Positions 47,919 to 57,474 of a stretch of 64,000 nt of DNA are shown here, piece after piece. Each line of letters begins with the position of its first letter. The first letter of the stretch is position 1. Position numbers and translations under genes: made by a program. The DNA is from a virus: positions 20,623-84,622 of IMG/VR virus record IMGVR_UViG_3300007765_000002, one strand, 5' to 3'. The notes beneath the pieces are model-generated. The model saw only the letters and a program-made list of their open reading frames with translations, ran no database searches and was not told the DNA's origin.

Positions 47919-48341
47919 ATGAAGCAAGTTACCGGGGCCGGCGGTATTTTCTATTGTCGCGATACAAAACAATTTTTATTTCTATTACGAAACGACACAA
48001 AATATAAACACAAATGGGGATTTCCAGGTGGCAAAATAGAAGCAGGGGAGAGCACCATTGATGGATTACAAAGAGAACTTACTGAAGAAATAGGAATAGT
48101 ACCTGCTATAGAAAAAATTATTCCCATAGAATTTTTTACTTCGGATGACGGACACTTTTTCTACCATACTTTTATACTAATTGTTGAAACCGAGTTTATA
48201 CCGAATTTAAATAATGAACACTGTGGGTATGCTTGGGTAACTATGGAAGGATGGCCAGCACCATTGCATCCGGGTGTTTTCTCTACATTAAAATTAGACT
48301 CTATTAAAGACAAAATTAAAGTTATAGTAGAAACTATTTAG
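47919..48341 (+). CDS. Nudix hydrolase
   Basis: A 140-residue protein with a complete Nudix box GGKIEAGESTIDGLQRELTE plus EIGI: G38, E44, R52, E53, E56, E57, G59. It cleaves nucleoside diphosphates linked to another group; which substrate (dNTP, ADP-ribose, capped RNA) cannot be told. KWGFPGG precedes the box. It is tail to tail with the GNG-motif gene at 48338, overlapping by 4 bases. Confidence 0.85.
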   Translation: MKQVTGAGGIFYCRDTKQFLFLLRNDTKYKHKWGFPGGKIEAGESTIDGLQRELTEEIGIVPAIEKIIPIEFFTSDDGHFFYHTFILIVETEFIPNLNNEHCGYAWVTMEGWPAPLHPGVFSTLKLDSIKDKIKVIVETI

Positions 48342-49084
48342 ATATCAGCCTCGATAATAAATTGCTTTAAATGTATTTGTCTAAGATTTCGATGCCATTT
48401 CCATTCATCTGGCATTACTTCTTCCATACCCGCAACAGTTACTCTAATAAAATCTACGTCTGTATACGTATTAAAAACTCTAGACATATTATTAATCCAA
48501 ACCGCATCGCCAGGATTTTCATCTGTTGGTCCATAATGCTGAGTGCCAGCATATACATTATTATTGATTGTAGCATCCGTAGATTGATTATCAAATCCTA
48601 ACATATATATTTTTTTGTGGCCATGAAAACAAGCAAGATATACTGCGGTTGCACCACAATTCATACGAGGATCATGTGGAATAAGAGAAACATGTTCAGG
48701 ATGTCTTAACAAACAGGATGCTCTGCCAAACACTACATTGTTTTCTGCATAGCCTTCATCAATTATGTCATTAATGATATCAGAATTTGTTGCTACTAAA
48801 AAATCTGGAGACCAATCTTGATATATTTTATTACAACCATAGCATTGCCCTTTATTTTTACCCAAATGTCCACCGCCCGCTGTTGAAAGATAGCTTAACT
48901 TAAATGTTGACATTGATGTTCTTGATTTTCCATTGCCTACAACATAAGCAACACTATTGTGATCACTATTAGGAATTGTATTAGGAATCCAAAATCTATC
49001 TTGGTGTTTTCTGCCATTTTTAACTGTAACACCAGAAACAATATATTCACCATCATAATCATCAATGTAACGAGCAACCGACAT
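48338..49084 (-). CDS. GNG-motif protein, second copy
   Basis: A 248-residue protein related to the 14792-15331 product: AYVVGNGKSR (50-55) near the N-terminus, an intermediate NCGATAVYLACFHGHKKIYM strand and GFD at 163-165. Between them are extra Cys (CYGC, CLL). It has a ribosome site (AGGAGATTTAG) and AATAAATA 22 bases upstream, hence late expression. It stands beside the giant fibre gene, so modification of a virion or a host surface glycan is conceivable. Confidence 0.5.
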   Translation of the reverse strand: MSVARYIDDYDGEYIVSGVTVKNGRKHQDRFWIPNTIPNSDHNSVAYVVGNGKSRTSMSTFKLSYLSTAGGGHLGKNKGQCYGCNKIYQDWSPDFLVATNSDIINDIIDEGYAENNVVFGRASCLLRHPEHVSLIPHDPRMNCGATAVYLACFHGHKKIYMLGFDNQSTDATINNNVYAGTQHYGPTDENPGDAVWINNMSRVFNTYTDVDFIRVTVAGMEEVMPDEWKWHRNLRQIHLKQFIIEADI

Positions 49085-49117
49085 GCTAAATCTCCTATAT
49101 TATATTATTTATTTTAC

Positions 49118-49148
49118 AAAAAGTAAGGGGGACTTTCGCCCCCCTTAC
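49118..49148 (-). terminator. Terminator after the giant fibre gene
   Basis: GTAAGGGGG pairs with CCCCCTTAC (49123-49131 with 49140-49148); on the minus strand TTTTTGT follows. It ends the 5-kb fibre transcript 41 bases past its stop. Confidence 0.85.
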
Positions 49149-49188
49149 CATACAACTTAAAAATGTAAGTTAAAACTAATAATGTAAC

Positions 49189-52100
49189 TTATAGTCTGCC
49201 TACAACAACTTCGATGATACCTGAAGTACCGTTGAAGTCTTCTAGTGCCTTACCAATGACTGAACCTAAACGTGGGTTTGCTTCAGCTTTAGCATAGCCT
49301 TCGCCTGCGGAAACTAGCATGTCACCCTTACGGATTGTGCCTGTTACCTTAACAGGTACACGACCTGTTAGTGCTACTGCTACGTTTGTGCCTTCCAAAC
49401 CTTCGTTCATTAGGAAGCCTGGGTTTGTACTTACTACACCAGCAATACGTGAATCCATTGAATCAGATGTCATTGTTACTTCTGCGTCGCCGCCGAAGGA
49501 AACAACAGTACCTGGCTCGTAGATTACGTCACTTGTGTAACGTTCTGCCAAGTCAGCGTATTGTGCTGATGTTGAAATACCGTTGAAGGTTGTTGCATAA
49601 ACTGTTGCAAACTTATTATCAGACTGACCGACATCACCTACACCGTTTGTACCACTCTTAGTAATACTTTTAATCTCATTAGCAGCTGGTGTTGTCCCAT
49701 CACTCTGGAAAACTTGTAGAGTGTTTGAACCGCTATCTTTAAGTACTAAGTCACCAAAGTATATTGAATCTCCCGAAAGATAAAGGTCACGCCACTTGTC
49801 GCTTGAGCCACCTAGGTCAAACCCTGTTGTTCCATTAGAGTCAACACTAGGTAGTAGAGCAGAACTTGTTAAAGTCATGATCTCTGTGCCACCTACGTCA
49901 AAGCGGATGATATCTTCGTCTGAAGACTCTTCTACTTGGACCTTAGTATCACCGTCAGCATCTTCTAATGCGTTAACAGATGTTGTTGTAGTGATTTCAC
50001 GAATTTCAATTGCATCACCATTAGCAGGTGCTTCTGTAAATGTAATTGTTGTTCCGCTAATACCATAAGCTGTTGTTGGTAATTGTACAACACCATTAAC
50101 AGTAACAATACAACCAGCAGTTGTAAGATCTGAGTTTAGACCTGTAAAATCTGTTGTTGTGCCGTCACCAGTTTTGGTTTCACTTCTTACGACTGTAAAT
50201 TCAGTTGTAGCACCTTTCCATGAAGAACCATTATAATATTCAAAATTACTGTTTGTTGAATTATAACGGAACATACCAGCGGCTGGTGAGCCTGGACGCT
50301 GTGCAGTTGTACCTGAAGGTAGTACCATTGATTCTGTTGAAGAACTCATATCAAGTACTGAACCTGCGTTAGGTGTTGCTGTTAACAAGCCAATTGCGTC
50401 GTTACCAGCGTCAAGATAGAACATGTTAGCATTGCCTGATGATTCAATACGGAAGTCGTTGTCACCACCACTCTCGTTAAAGACAGCGGCATCGTCAACA
50501 CCAAATGTTGTGCCATCATAAGTAATGTTTGCTTCTGCTTGTACTGCTGAAGTACCATTACCTGTTAGTAGGCTGTTAGCGGTTAAGGATGTTGCGCCTG
50601 TACCACCTTGGTCTACTGCTACAGTAGTACCTTCCCATGTACCTGAAGTAATTGTACCAACAGTTGCTAGTGAACTTGCTGATGTAACGTTGTTCAATGT
50701 GTCAAGTGCTGTTTCGAAGTATGTCTCGAAATCTGTTAGTGCTACTTGAACCATTGTGCCACCGTCATTGACAACTACACGGTCTGCGTCTGCTAATGTT
50801 GTAGAAGTTGCAGCTGTGTCACCATCAGCGGCCGCTGTAAGTTCAGCGGCTGTAGGTGTTACACCTAATGTTACTAATTGTGCGGCTGCATTGGCGTCAT
50901 CCAACAATGCTTTACCAGCTGCTGTTAGGTCATATACTGCGGCTGTGCCGGAACCAGTAAACTGGATACCTTTATCAGCTGCGGAAGTTAGACCTGCGAT
51001 TGCGGCTAGTTCTGCGTCATATGCCTGTACATGTGTACCAATTGTTAAACCTAGTGAAGCACGAGCAGTTGAGCCTGTTTCTAATACGAAATTAGAACCA
51101 TCACCAACAATAATACCGCCATCTGTTACTGCAAGACCTGCGACATCTGCTAGTTGTGCGTCATATGCCTGTACATGTGTACCAATTGTTAAGCCTAGTG
51201 AAGCACGAGCAGTTGCGCCTGTTTCTGCTGTCCAATTGGAGCCATCACCTACGATGATGTTACCGTCTGTTACAGCCAAGCCAGCAATGTCTGCAAGACC
51301 TGCGTCATATGCTTGTACATCTGAACCAATTGCTACGCCCATGGTTGTACGTTGGGCGGCGGCATCAGCATCGTCTAACAATGCTTTACCAGCTGATGTT
51401 AGGTCATATGTTGAAGCAGTGCCTGAACCAGTAAATTGGATACCTTTATCGGCTGCAGATGTTAAACCAGCAATGGCCGCCAATTCAGCGTCATATGCTT
51501 GTACATCTGTACCAATTACTAGACCCAATGTTGTACGTTGAGCCGCGGCGTCAGCGTCATCCAACAACGCTTTACCTGCGGAAGTCAAGTCATATACTGC
51601 GGCTGTACCACTACCTGTGAACTGAATACCTTTATCAGCGGCTGATGTTAAACCAGCAATAGCAGCTAGTTCTGCATCATATGCCTGTACATCAGAACCA
51701 ATAGCAACACCTAGGTTTGTACGTGCGTCGGATGCTGTTGAAGCACCTGTACCACCGTGTGCTACACCTACGTCTGTGCCTTCCCATGTACCTGTACCAA
51801 TTGTACCAACGGATGCTAGACTTGTTGCAGATGTAATACTGTTTTGTGCGGCTGTTGTAATTGTACCTTCGACGTTACCAAAGATTACATTACCTACTGT
51901 ACCAGAAGCAACCTCGCCTGAGATTGTTGCGTCAGGGATAAATGTAAACTTGCTTACGGAATCGTCGTAACCGAAGAAACCAACTTTAGCGGTTGAACCA
52001 TTGTGCCATCTAAACTCAATACCACGGTCCTTGTCATCATCTGAACCAGGAGCAGTATCACCACCTAATGTCATAATTGGATCATCTAGTGTTGTAACTG

Positions 52101-54147
52101 TGGAGTTTACAGTTGTTGTTGTACCGTTAACTGTTAAGTCACCGGAAATAACAACGTCACCTGTACCATCTGGTGTAAGTGTAATGTTACCATTTGTGTC
52201 TGTTGAACTAATAACGTTTCCATCAATACGGATGTTATCAGCATTCAACTGACCTGAACTTAGTGCTGTTAGGCCTGATACTGTTGCGTCTAATGCGACA
52301 CTAATATCATTATCAGATACTGTTGTAGTAATGTTATTACCACCAGTAAAGGTTAGTGTATCTGTACCAACTGTTACACTATCATCTGAACCTGAATCAG
52401 CGGCAACTGTTAATGTGGCTGAACCAACTTGTGAATCAACATATGCTTTAATTGATTGTTGTGTAGCAAGTGCTGTTGCACTGTCACTACCCATTGCGTC
52501 CTCATCTAAGATTGATGACACTGTAGCACCTGAAGCAAGTGTTAAGTCTTCGCTAATTACTACTGAACCGTCGGAAGCGATAGTAAATTTATCTGTACCG
52601 TCGGAAATTTCAACAGTTATTAGGTTTGCTGTTTGTGAGCCTACACCTTTAACTGCTAGTGTAATCTCGTCTGTTGTATCACCAGTGATTGTTGCACCGG
52701 CGGCTACTACCAACTGATCGTTGGCTGTTAGTGTTGTAAACGTACCAGCTGCTGGTGTTGATCCACCAATTACTGAGTCATTTACTGTTCCACCACTAAT
52801 AGTTAGGTCATTGTCAACGTATGCATCAGCAATTGCTGTGCCGTTCCATACGCCTGTACCAATTGTACCAACTGTGGCTAGTGATGAAGCGGAAGTTACA
52901 TTATTTAATGTATCTAGTGCGCTTTCGAAATATGTTTCGAAATCTGTTAGGGCAACTTGTACCATAGTACCGTCATCGTTAACAACTACACGATCAAACA
53001 ATTCAAGTGTTGTTGCTGTTGCGGCTGTGTCGCCGTCTACGATATTCAACTCTGCGGTTGTTGATGTGATATCATCTAAAGTATTAAGTTCAGCTGCGGT
53101 TGCTGTTAAGCCAAGTGTTACTAATTGAGCGGCTGCGTTAGCATCATCAAGTAGCGCCTTACCTGCGGCTGTTAAGTCGTAAGTAGCGGCTGTACCTGAG
53201 CCTGTAAATTGGATACCCTTGTCGGCCGCTGATGCTAAACCAGCAAGAGCTGCTAGTTCTACATCGTATGCCTGTACGTCTGTACCAATTGCTAGGCCTA
53301 GTGATGTTCGTGCTGTTGCACCTGTTTCTAATGTGAAGTTAGAACCATCACCAACGATAATGCCGCCATCTGTTACTGCAAGACCTGCGACATCTGCTAA
53401 TTGTGCGTCATATGCCTGTACATGTGTACCAATTGTTAAACCTAATGATGCTCTTGCTGTTGCACCCGTTTCTAATACGAAATTAGAACCGTCGCCAACA
53501 ATAATGCCACCGTCTGTTACAGCAAGACCTGCGACATCTGCTAATTGTGCGTCATAGGCTTGTACATCTGAGCCAATTGCTAGGCCTAGGTTTGTACGTG
53601 CGTCAGAAGCTGTTGATGCGCCTGTACCACCAGCTGCCACAGCAACGTCAGTTGCTGACCAAACACCTGTGGTAATTGTACCTACAGATGCTAGTGATGT
53701 AGCAGATGAAATAGTATTTTGAGCCGCTGTTGTAATAGTACCTTCAATATTGCCAGCAATAATGTTTGCTTGACCTGCAACGGATATGTTACCTGCGGTA
53801 CTACCAGTTTCTGTTGTTGTGATAAAGTTAAATTTATCTGCGGATTCGTCCCAAATTAAACCTACGTTGGTATCGTCACCACGTTCTACAACAAAACCTG
53901 AGTCAACTGCGCCTGAGCCAGAAGCGTTTGCACTGAATACTAATAGAGGATCTTCAATAGACATATTTGTAGTGTCAACAGTTGTTGTTGTACCATTAAC
54001 AACAAGGTTGCCAGAAACAGTTAGGTTTGATCCGTAAGTCATGTCATCTTCTAACTTACTACCAGCGATAGCGGCAGAAGCTGCGATTTTGGCATTACTA
54101 ACGGCACCATCCGTAATCTGATCTGTATCTATTCTAGTTAAAGCCAT
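49189..54147 (-). CDS. Giant repeat-containing tail fibre protein
   Basis: A 1652-residue protein. The N-terminus MALTRIDTDQITDGAVSNAK is a common start of marine phage fibres. There follow strands of GxxTVSGNLVVNGTTTTVDT type, a DDP-LxF-A-GSG region, and two long arrays of near-identical repeats of 48 and 62 residues (TARASLGLTIGTHVQAYDAQ and the GIQFTGSGTA..YDLT type). The C-terminal part has a QRPGSPAAGMFRYNSTN.FEYYNGSSW module and an ending from ADLAERYTSDVIYEPGTVVS to SVIGKALEDFNGTSG, like fibre chaperone or tip domains. Long, trimeric receptor-binding fibre is the likely role. Ribosome site GGAATGGAG. Confidence 0.85.
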   Translation of the reverse strand: MALTRIDTDQITDGAVSNAKIAASAAIAGSKLEDDMTYGSNLTVSGNLVVNGTTTTVDTTNMSIEDPLLVFSANASGSGAVDSGFVVERGDDTNVGLIWDESADKFNFITTTETGSTAGNISVAGQANIIAGNIEGTITTAAQNTISSATSLASVGTITTGVWSATDVAVAAGGTGASTASDARTNLGLAIGSDVQAYDAQLADVAGLAVTDGGIIVGDGSNFVLETGATARASLGLTIGTHVQAYDAQLADVAGLAVTDGGIIVGDGSNFTLETGATARTSLGLAIGTDVQAYDVELAALAGLASAADKGIQFTGSGTAATYDLTAAGKALLDDANAAAQLVTLGLTATAAELNTLDDITSTTAELNIVDGDTAATATTLELFDRVVVNDDGTMVQVALTDFETYFESALDTLNNVTSASSLATVGTIGTGVWNGTAIADAYVDNDLTISGGTVNDSVIGGSTPAAGTFTTLTANDQLVVAAGATITGDTTDEITLAVKGVGSQTANLITVEISDGTDKFTIASDGSVVISEDLTLASGATVSSILDEDAMGSDSATALATQQSIKAYVDSQVGSATLTVAADSGSDDSVTVGTDTLTFTGGNNITTTVSDNDISVALDATVSGLTALSSGQLNADNIRIDGNVISSTDTNGNITLTPDGTGDVVISGDLTVNGTTTTVNSTVTTLDDPIMTLGGDTAPGSDDDKDRGIEFRWHNGSTAKVGFFGYDDSVSKFTFIPDATISGEVASGTVGNVIFGNVEGTITTAAQNSITSATSLASVGTIGTGTWEGTDVGVAHGGTGASTASDARTNLGVAIGSDVQAYDAELAAIAGLTSAADKGIQFTGSGTAAVYDLTSAGKALLDDADAAAQRTTLGLVIGTDVQAYDAELAAIAGLTSAADKGIQFTGSGTASTYDLTSAGKALLDDADAAAQRTTMGVAIGSDVQAYDAGLADIAGLAVTDGNIIVGDGSNWTAETGATARASLGLTIGTHVQAYDAQLADVAGLAVTDGGIIVGDGSNFVLETGSTARASLGLTIGTHVQAYDAELAAIAGLTSAADKGIQFTGSGTAAVYDLTAAGKALLDDANAAAQLVTLGVTPTAAELTAAADGDTAATSTTLADADRVVVNDGGTMVQVALTDFETYFETALDTLNNVTSASSLATVGTITSGTWEGTTVAVDQGGTGATSLTANSLLTGNGTSAVQAEANITYDGTTFGVDDAAVFNESGGDNDFRIESSGNANMFYLDAGNDAIGLLTATPNAGSVLDMSSSTESMVLPSGTTAQRPGSPAAGMFRYNSTNSNFEYYNGSSWKGATTEFTVVRSETKTGDGTTTDFTGLNSDLTTAGCIVTVNGVVQLPTTAYGISGTTITFTEAPANGDAIEIREITTTTSVNALEDADGDTKVQVEESSDEDIIRFDVGGTEIMTLTSSALLPSVDSNGTTGFDLGGSSDKWRDLYLSGDSIYFGDLVLKDSGSNTLQVFQSDGTTPAANEIKSITKSGTNGVGDVGQSDNKFATVYATTFNGISTSAQYADLAERYTSDVIYEPGTVVSFGGDAEVTMTSDSMDSRIAGVVSTNPGFLMNEGLEGTNVAVALTGRVPVKVTGTIRKGDMLVSAGEGYAKAEANPRLGSVIGKALEDFNGTSGIIEVVVGRL
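50890..51740 (-). repeat. Fibre repeat array 2 (144- and 186-base units)
   Basis: The conserved GCGTCATATGC-type landmark falls at 51014, 51158, 51302, 51488 and 51674, that is spacings of 144, 144, 186 and 186 bases. All are multiples of three and in frame with the fibre. Confidence 0.9.
53130..53640 (-). repeat. Fibre repeat array 1 (144-base units)
   Basis: The same landmark occurs at 53261, 53405 and 53549, spaced 144 bases, with a 186-base type unit at one end. Its units are close to those of array 2; a shared flanking cassette (TTAAQN..ATSLASVGTI and STASDARTNLG) suggests one larger duplication. Confidence 0.9.
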
Positions 54148-54171
54148 TTATTTTTCTCCATTCCTATAAAA

Positions 54172-54300
54172 AAGTCTTATATAAGACTTAATATACCATA
54201 TATACATATTATGGAATGATTCTGTCTGCAATTGCAGACAGATCCTTTAAATCTAACGTTATTGAGAGATATAAAGGTCATCTATATGCTCGAGCATATA
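54172..54300. repeat. Three perfect palindromes upstream of the giant fibre gene
   Basis: Perfect palindromes of 18 bases (54172-54189, AAGTCTTATATAAGACTT), 22 bases (54221-54242, centred on TGCAATTGCA) and 18 bases (54283-54300, TATATGCTCGAGCATATA). The rest of the gap 54148-54445 is AT-rich, with a direct repeat TAGTAGCATAT at about 54384 and 54402; I see no gene in it. Candidates are leader hairpins or sites for dimeric proteins. Confidence 0.85.
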
Positions 54301-54445
54301 CAGTATGCCTATATTTAAATGGATTTATGGAGAAATAGTGTTAGCACATATATACTAACTAAGGCGTTTAAATTAACGATTTTAGTAGCATATAACTATT
54401 ATAGTAGCATATTATTTTCATTTTACGTGCAAGACTAGAGTTATT

Positions 54446-55513
54446 TTAATATAAATCAGATGATATATCGAAGGCGCATGTTGAACTAGAACGATTTCTA
54501 AAACTCTTTATAAACTCAGATTGTAAATTAATATGTGAACCGTATTGAAATATTAACCGTTCCATTTGAAAACAATTACTAAGCCAAAAATATGTATTAT
54601 GTTTGTTTTTTGTATGTTCCAAAAGTTCCTCAATGTGTTCATTATTAAAAAGATCTAATTGTTTATATACTACATTTAACTTTAAAAACTTATTCCAGTA
54701 TTGTTTTAGTTCTAATGATGTAATATTGTTTTCACTAATATATTTTTCAATTGTGCGATCGCCGTCTTGAATTCCTACTAAATTTGGATTTGCCTTTACG
54801 AATTTATTTGTTAAAAGTTTAAAGGATTCTATTTCACCATCCCAGTTATTTTTTAGATATTGTTGCCACTTTATTGCGGCAGGACTAATATCAAACATTA
54901 AAACATTTGTGTTGTCTGTAAAATAATCCTGTCCTAACAAAATATAAGTTTTTAATCCACCACATACGCCTATATAATTGTCAAACTTATATGCAAACTT
55001 ATGTGATATATTAACTTCTTCTGTGTTTATAATGTAGTATCCATCTGTTAAATTTCTCACAGCTTCACGTAATTCAAATGCGAATGGTTCTACTTCTTGA
55101 GGCATTGGATTATCTAAATTTTCCATTAACCTTTTTATATCACTGTAGTAGTTTTCTGGGTAGCAATATGCTTTTAATATTTCTATTTTATTAGAAAATG
55201 TTTTTGTTGGTATATACGCTTCTTTATCAGTTTCGAGTAGTTTACAATTAATTAAAAACCAATTTTCATTTCCTATTACTGCTTCGTTTGATTCGTCAAT
55301 GCATTGGTCAAAAATTGATCTATCCCAAAACACATGCCCTGCTTTTATAACAAAAATATAATCTTCATCTGCTTTAACAATAGGGTCTGTATCATTTTGC
55401 AAGTGTATAGGATATCTCTGCTGAACACAAAATTCTGTAAAATCACATAATCTGTCTGCTATATTTTTACAATTTTTATCTGTAATTCTAAGCAATATTA
55501 ATTTGACTTTCAT
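54446..55513 (-). CDS. Fibre-block hypothetical protein, possible methyltransferase-like fold
   Basis: A 355-residue protein. KFDNYIGVCGGLKTYILLGQ and NVLMFDISPAAIKWQQYLKN (near 175-225) look like a Rossmann strand and the acidic SAM motif, but the Gly-rich loop is weak. An HNTYFWLSNCFQMERL stretch occurs near 310-325. It is overlapped by 26 bases with the hydroxylase-like gene upstream and follows that in the fibre block. A modification enzyme is possible; not certain. Confidence 0.5.
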   Translation of the reverse strand: MKVKLILLRITDKNCKNIADRLCDFTEFCVQQRYPIHLQNDTDPIVKADEDYIFVIKAGHVFWDRSIFDQCIDESNEAVIGNENWFLINCKLLETDKEAYIPTKTFSNKIEILKAYCYPENYYSDIKRLMENLDNPMPQEVEPFAFELREAVRNLTDGYYIINTEEVNISHKFAYKFDNYIGVCGGLKTYILLGQDYFTDNTNVLMFDISPAAIKWQQYLKNNWDGEIESFKLLTNKFVKANPNLVGIQDGDRTIEKYISENNITSLELKQYWNKFLKLNVVYKQLDLFNNEHIEELLEHTKNKHNTYFWLSNCFQMERLIFQYGSHINLQSEFIKSFRNRSSSTCAFDISSDLY

Positions 55514-56171
55514 AACTGGTTAAAACAATATTATTAAATTGATCTGTTTCTGCACCATGTACAATAATATGATATCTATCTTCACTACTATTGTTTATAA
55601 CACAATGGTCATATGCAATGTTAAAATGAATTATACTGCCTGTGTTTTCAAATGGAACTATTCCATTTTCTGTAATTAGATGACAGTCTTTTGGGTGATT
55701 AAGGCTGAAGTTAACTGCTCTACTAGGATTATCTTCTCTAAGTCCGTCATAATGCACATCAACATATCCGCCGGGCTCAAGTAACATAATTCTTAATCTA
55801 TCATATGCACTAAAAGGAAATGTATTTTTAAAATAATTTGTTGTTATAGGACAATGATTAGATGCGTTTGTCCACACTCTAAGAGTGTCGTTGCTATAGC
55901 CATGATCTTGCGGTGGTCCAGTTATGTGATCATCAATTCCGTGTAAACAAATACTTTTCCAGCCTTGTGACTGATCATCGCGATGTTCTACAAACATATG
56001 TTTTATGTTCTTTGCTTCTTCAAGCATTTCTTTAAACGGGGCATCTATTTGTAGTTTTAACCATGGATATTTACATTCCCAATTAACCCAATTGACAGGA
56101 TCTTTGTCACTTGGAATCGGTTCGTAATTCCATACTTTGTCTTTATTTTGTAAGTAGAATTCTTTTATCAT
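55488..56171 (-). CDS. Aspartyl/asparaginyl beta-hydroxylase-like 2OG-Fe(II) oxygenase
   Basis: A 227-residue protein. LEPGGYVDVHYDGL gives the HxD pair (H140, D142); a second His is in AYDHCVINNS (H189), and R199 in SSEDRY would bind the 2-oxoglutarate carboxylate. This is the pattern of Asp/Asn hydroxylases (Asp_Arg_Hydrox). It probably hydroxylates a protein or peptide side chain using Fe(II), O2 and 2-oxoglutarate. It lies inside the fibre block, so a fibre protein could be the substrate; that is inference. Confidence 0.7.
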   Translation of the reverse strand: MIKEFYLQNKDKVWNYEPIPSDKDPVNWVNWECKYPWLKLQIDAPFKEMLEEAKNIKHMFVEHRDDQSQGWKSICLHGIDDHITGPPQDHGYSNDTLRVWTNASNHCPITTNYFKNTFPFSAYDRLRIMLLEPGGYVDVHYDGLREDNPSRAVNFSLNHPKDCHLITENGIVPFENTGSIIHFNIAYDHCVINNSSEDRYHIIVHGAETDQFNNIVLTSYESQINIA

Positions 56172-56196
56172 AGAACATTTAAATATTTTTATTAAC

Positions 56197-57474
56197 TTAT
56201 ATTAAGTCTGCCCAAGATCCATTTTCATAGCCTTGGAATTTGTTATCTGTAGTATTGTAAATAATCATACCGTTGGCAGCCGATAATGAGTTTCTTTGTG
56301 TTGTTGTCATGCTTGCTAATTGTACCGCATTAGCAAAAACTGTTGCACCAGTAGTCATCGTAGCAACTTCGGTACCGGCTGTCGCAAAACGAATTGTATC
56401 TTCGTCAGTACTTGCTTCTACTCTTATTCTTGTATCATTATCAGCATCCGCAATTAAATTTTGTGTACTAATTAATGAAGTACTAAAAATTCTTACTTCT
56501 ACAATGTCATCAGTGTGTGGTGCTTCTACCATTGTAAGCGTTGTGCCACTTACACTATATGCTGATGTAGGTTGTTGTAAAGCACCGTTAATATTAACGA
56601 TAGTACCGTTTGTTGTTGCTGACGAACTCAGTGTAAATGCAGTTGTTGTACCGTCGCCAGTAAATGAGTCACTTGATACTAATGCATAATTACTTGCTTC
56701 TAAATCAACCCAAGAAGTACCATTATAGTATTCCATTTTATTACTAGTGCTGTTATAACGAAAATCGCCCGCTGATGGTGATCCTGGTCGTTGTGCTGTG
56801 GTGCCATTTGGCATTGCTATAGAATTTGTGCCTACAATTTGTAATTGTCCTGTTCCATCTGGATCAATTTGTATATTACCGTTTGTTGTGCTTGTTGACA
56901 TTACATTTGTTGAGAATGTAAAATCTCCCAAGTCACCGCCTACGCCAAAGTCACCTGTGTATCTCGCACCACTAATATAAACACTCTTGCCTGTAAAACT
57001 TACGCCATTAGGCAAGTTTGTACTAATAAAGTGTAATACGCCACTTTGATAATCAAAAAACCATTCGTCGTTATTACCAGAACCTGTAGCAAATACCTGT
57101 GTGCCTCCAGACGCGGCAGATCCAGCACTACTGCTAGTGTGTATATAAGCTTTTACTTGGTATGTTGAACCAATTTCAGGTGATATCCAATCTGTTAGTC
57201 CTGTTTTCCAAGTTCTATTCGCTGTTGATGTAATATCTTCTGTGCATTCTTGTGGGGCACTTGTCGTGTATACAGTTACAACCTCGGAGCTTGATCCTGG
57301 TATTGTGCTAGGAATACTTGAAGCCTCCTTCCAAACTTTGTCGCCACGTAGCAACAACGAACTTGAAATCGCTTCGTTAGGCGCCTTTTTAAGTGCGTTT
57401 GTATCTGTTTTGGTAGCACCGTAACCTAGTTTTTTCCATAGGTAGTCAATTTTTTGGCTATCTGAAATGGCCAT
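56197..57474 (-). CDS. Tail fibre-type structural protein
   Basis: A 425-residue protein. SDSQKIDYLWKKLGYGATKT near the N-terminus, then beta-rich sections, an AMPNGTTAQRPGSPSAGDFR and YNSTSNKMEYYNGTSWVDLE module shared with the giant fibre, and a terminal NGMIIYNTTDNKFQGYENGS. Similar modules occur in marine phage fibres. It overlaps the PKD gene by one base (its ATG shares the PKD stop), so both are on one transcript. Attachment to tail or baseplate is likely. Confidence 0.75.
   Translation of the reverse strand: MAISDSQKIDYLWKKLGYGATKTDTNALKKAPNEAISSSLLLRGDKVWKEASSIPSTIPGSSSEVVTVYTTSAPQECTEDITSTANRTWKTGLTDWISPEIGSTYQVKAYIHTSSSAGSAASGGTQVFATGSGNNDEWFFDYQSGVLHFISTNLPNGVSFTGKSVYISGARYTGDFGVGGDLGDFTFSTNVMSTSTTNGNIQIDPDGTGQLQIVGTNSIAMPNGTTAQRPGSPSAGDFRYNSTSNKMEYYNGTSWVDLEASNYALVSSDSFTGDGTTTAFTLSSSATTNGTIVNINGALQQPTSAYSVSGTTLTMVEAPHTDDIVEVRIFSTSLISTQNLIADADNDTRIRVEASTDEDTIRFATAGTEVATMTTGATVFANAVQLASMTTTQRNSLSAANGMIIYNTTDNKFQGYENGSWADLI

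Noticed and set aside
50756-51541. A 261-codon plus-strand frame opposite the giant fibre
   Set aside because: It is antisense to the repeat arrays, its own sequence is repetitive in the same pattern and rich in Ala/Pro/Ser, and it lacks a ribosome site. The strong fibre frame explains it.
53219-53557. A 112-codon plus-strand frame with repeated RPATSANCASYAC
   Set aside because: Mirror of the fibre repeats on the other strand; the repeats alone keep it open.
50890-53640. CRISPR array
   Set aside because: Units of 144 and 186 bases are long, coding and in frame without spacer variation.
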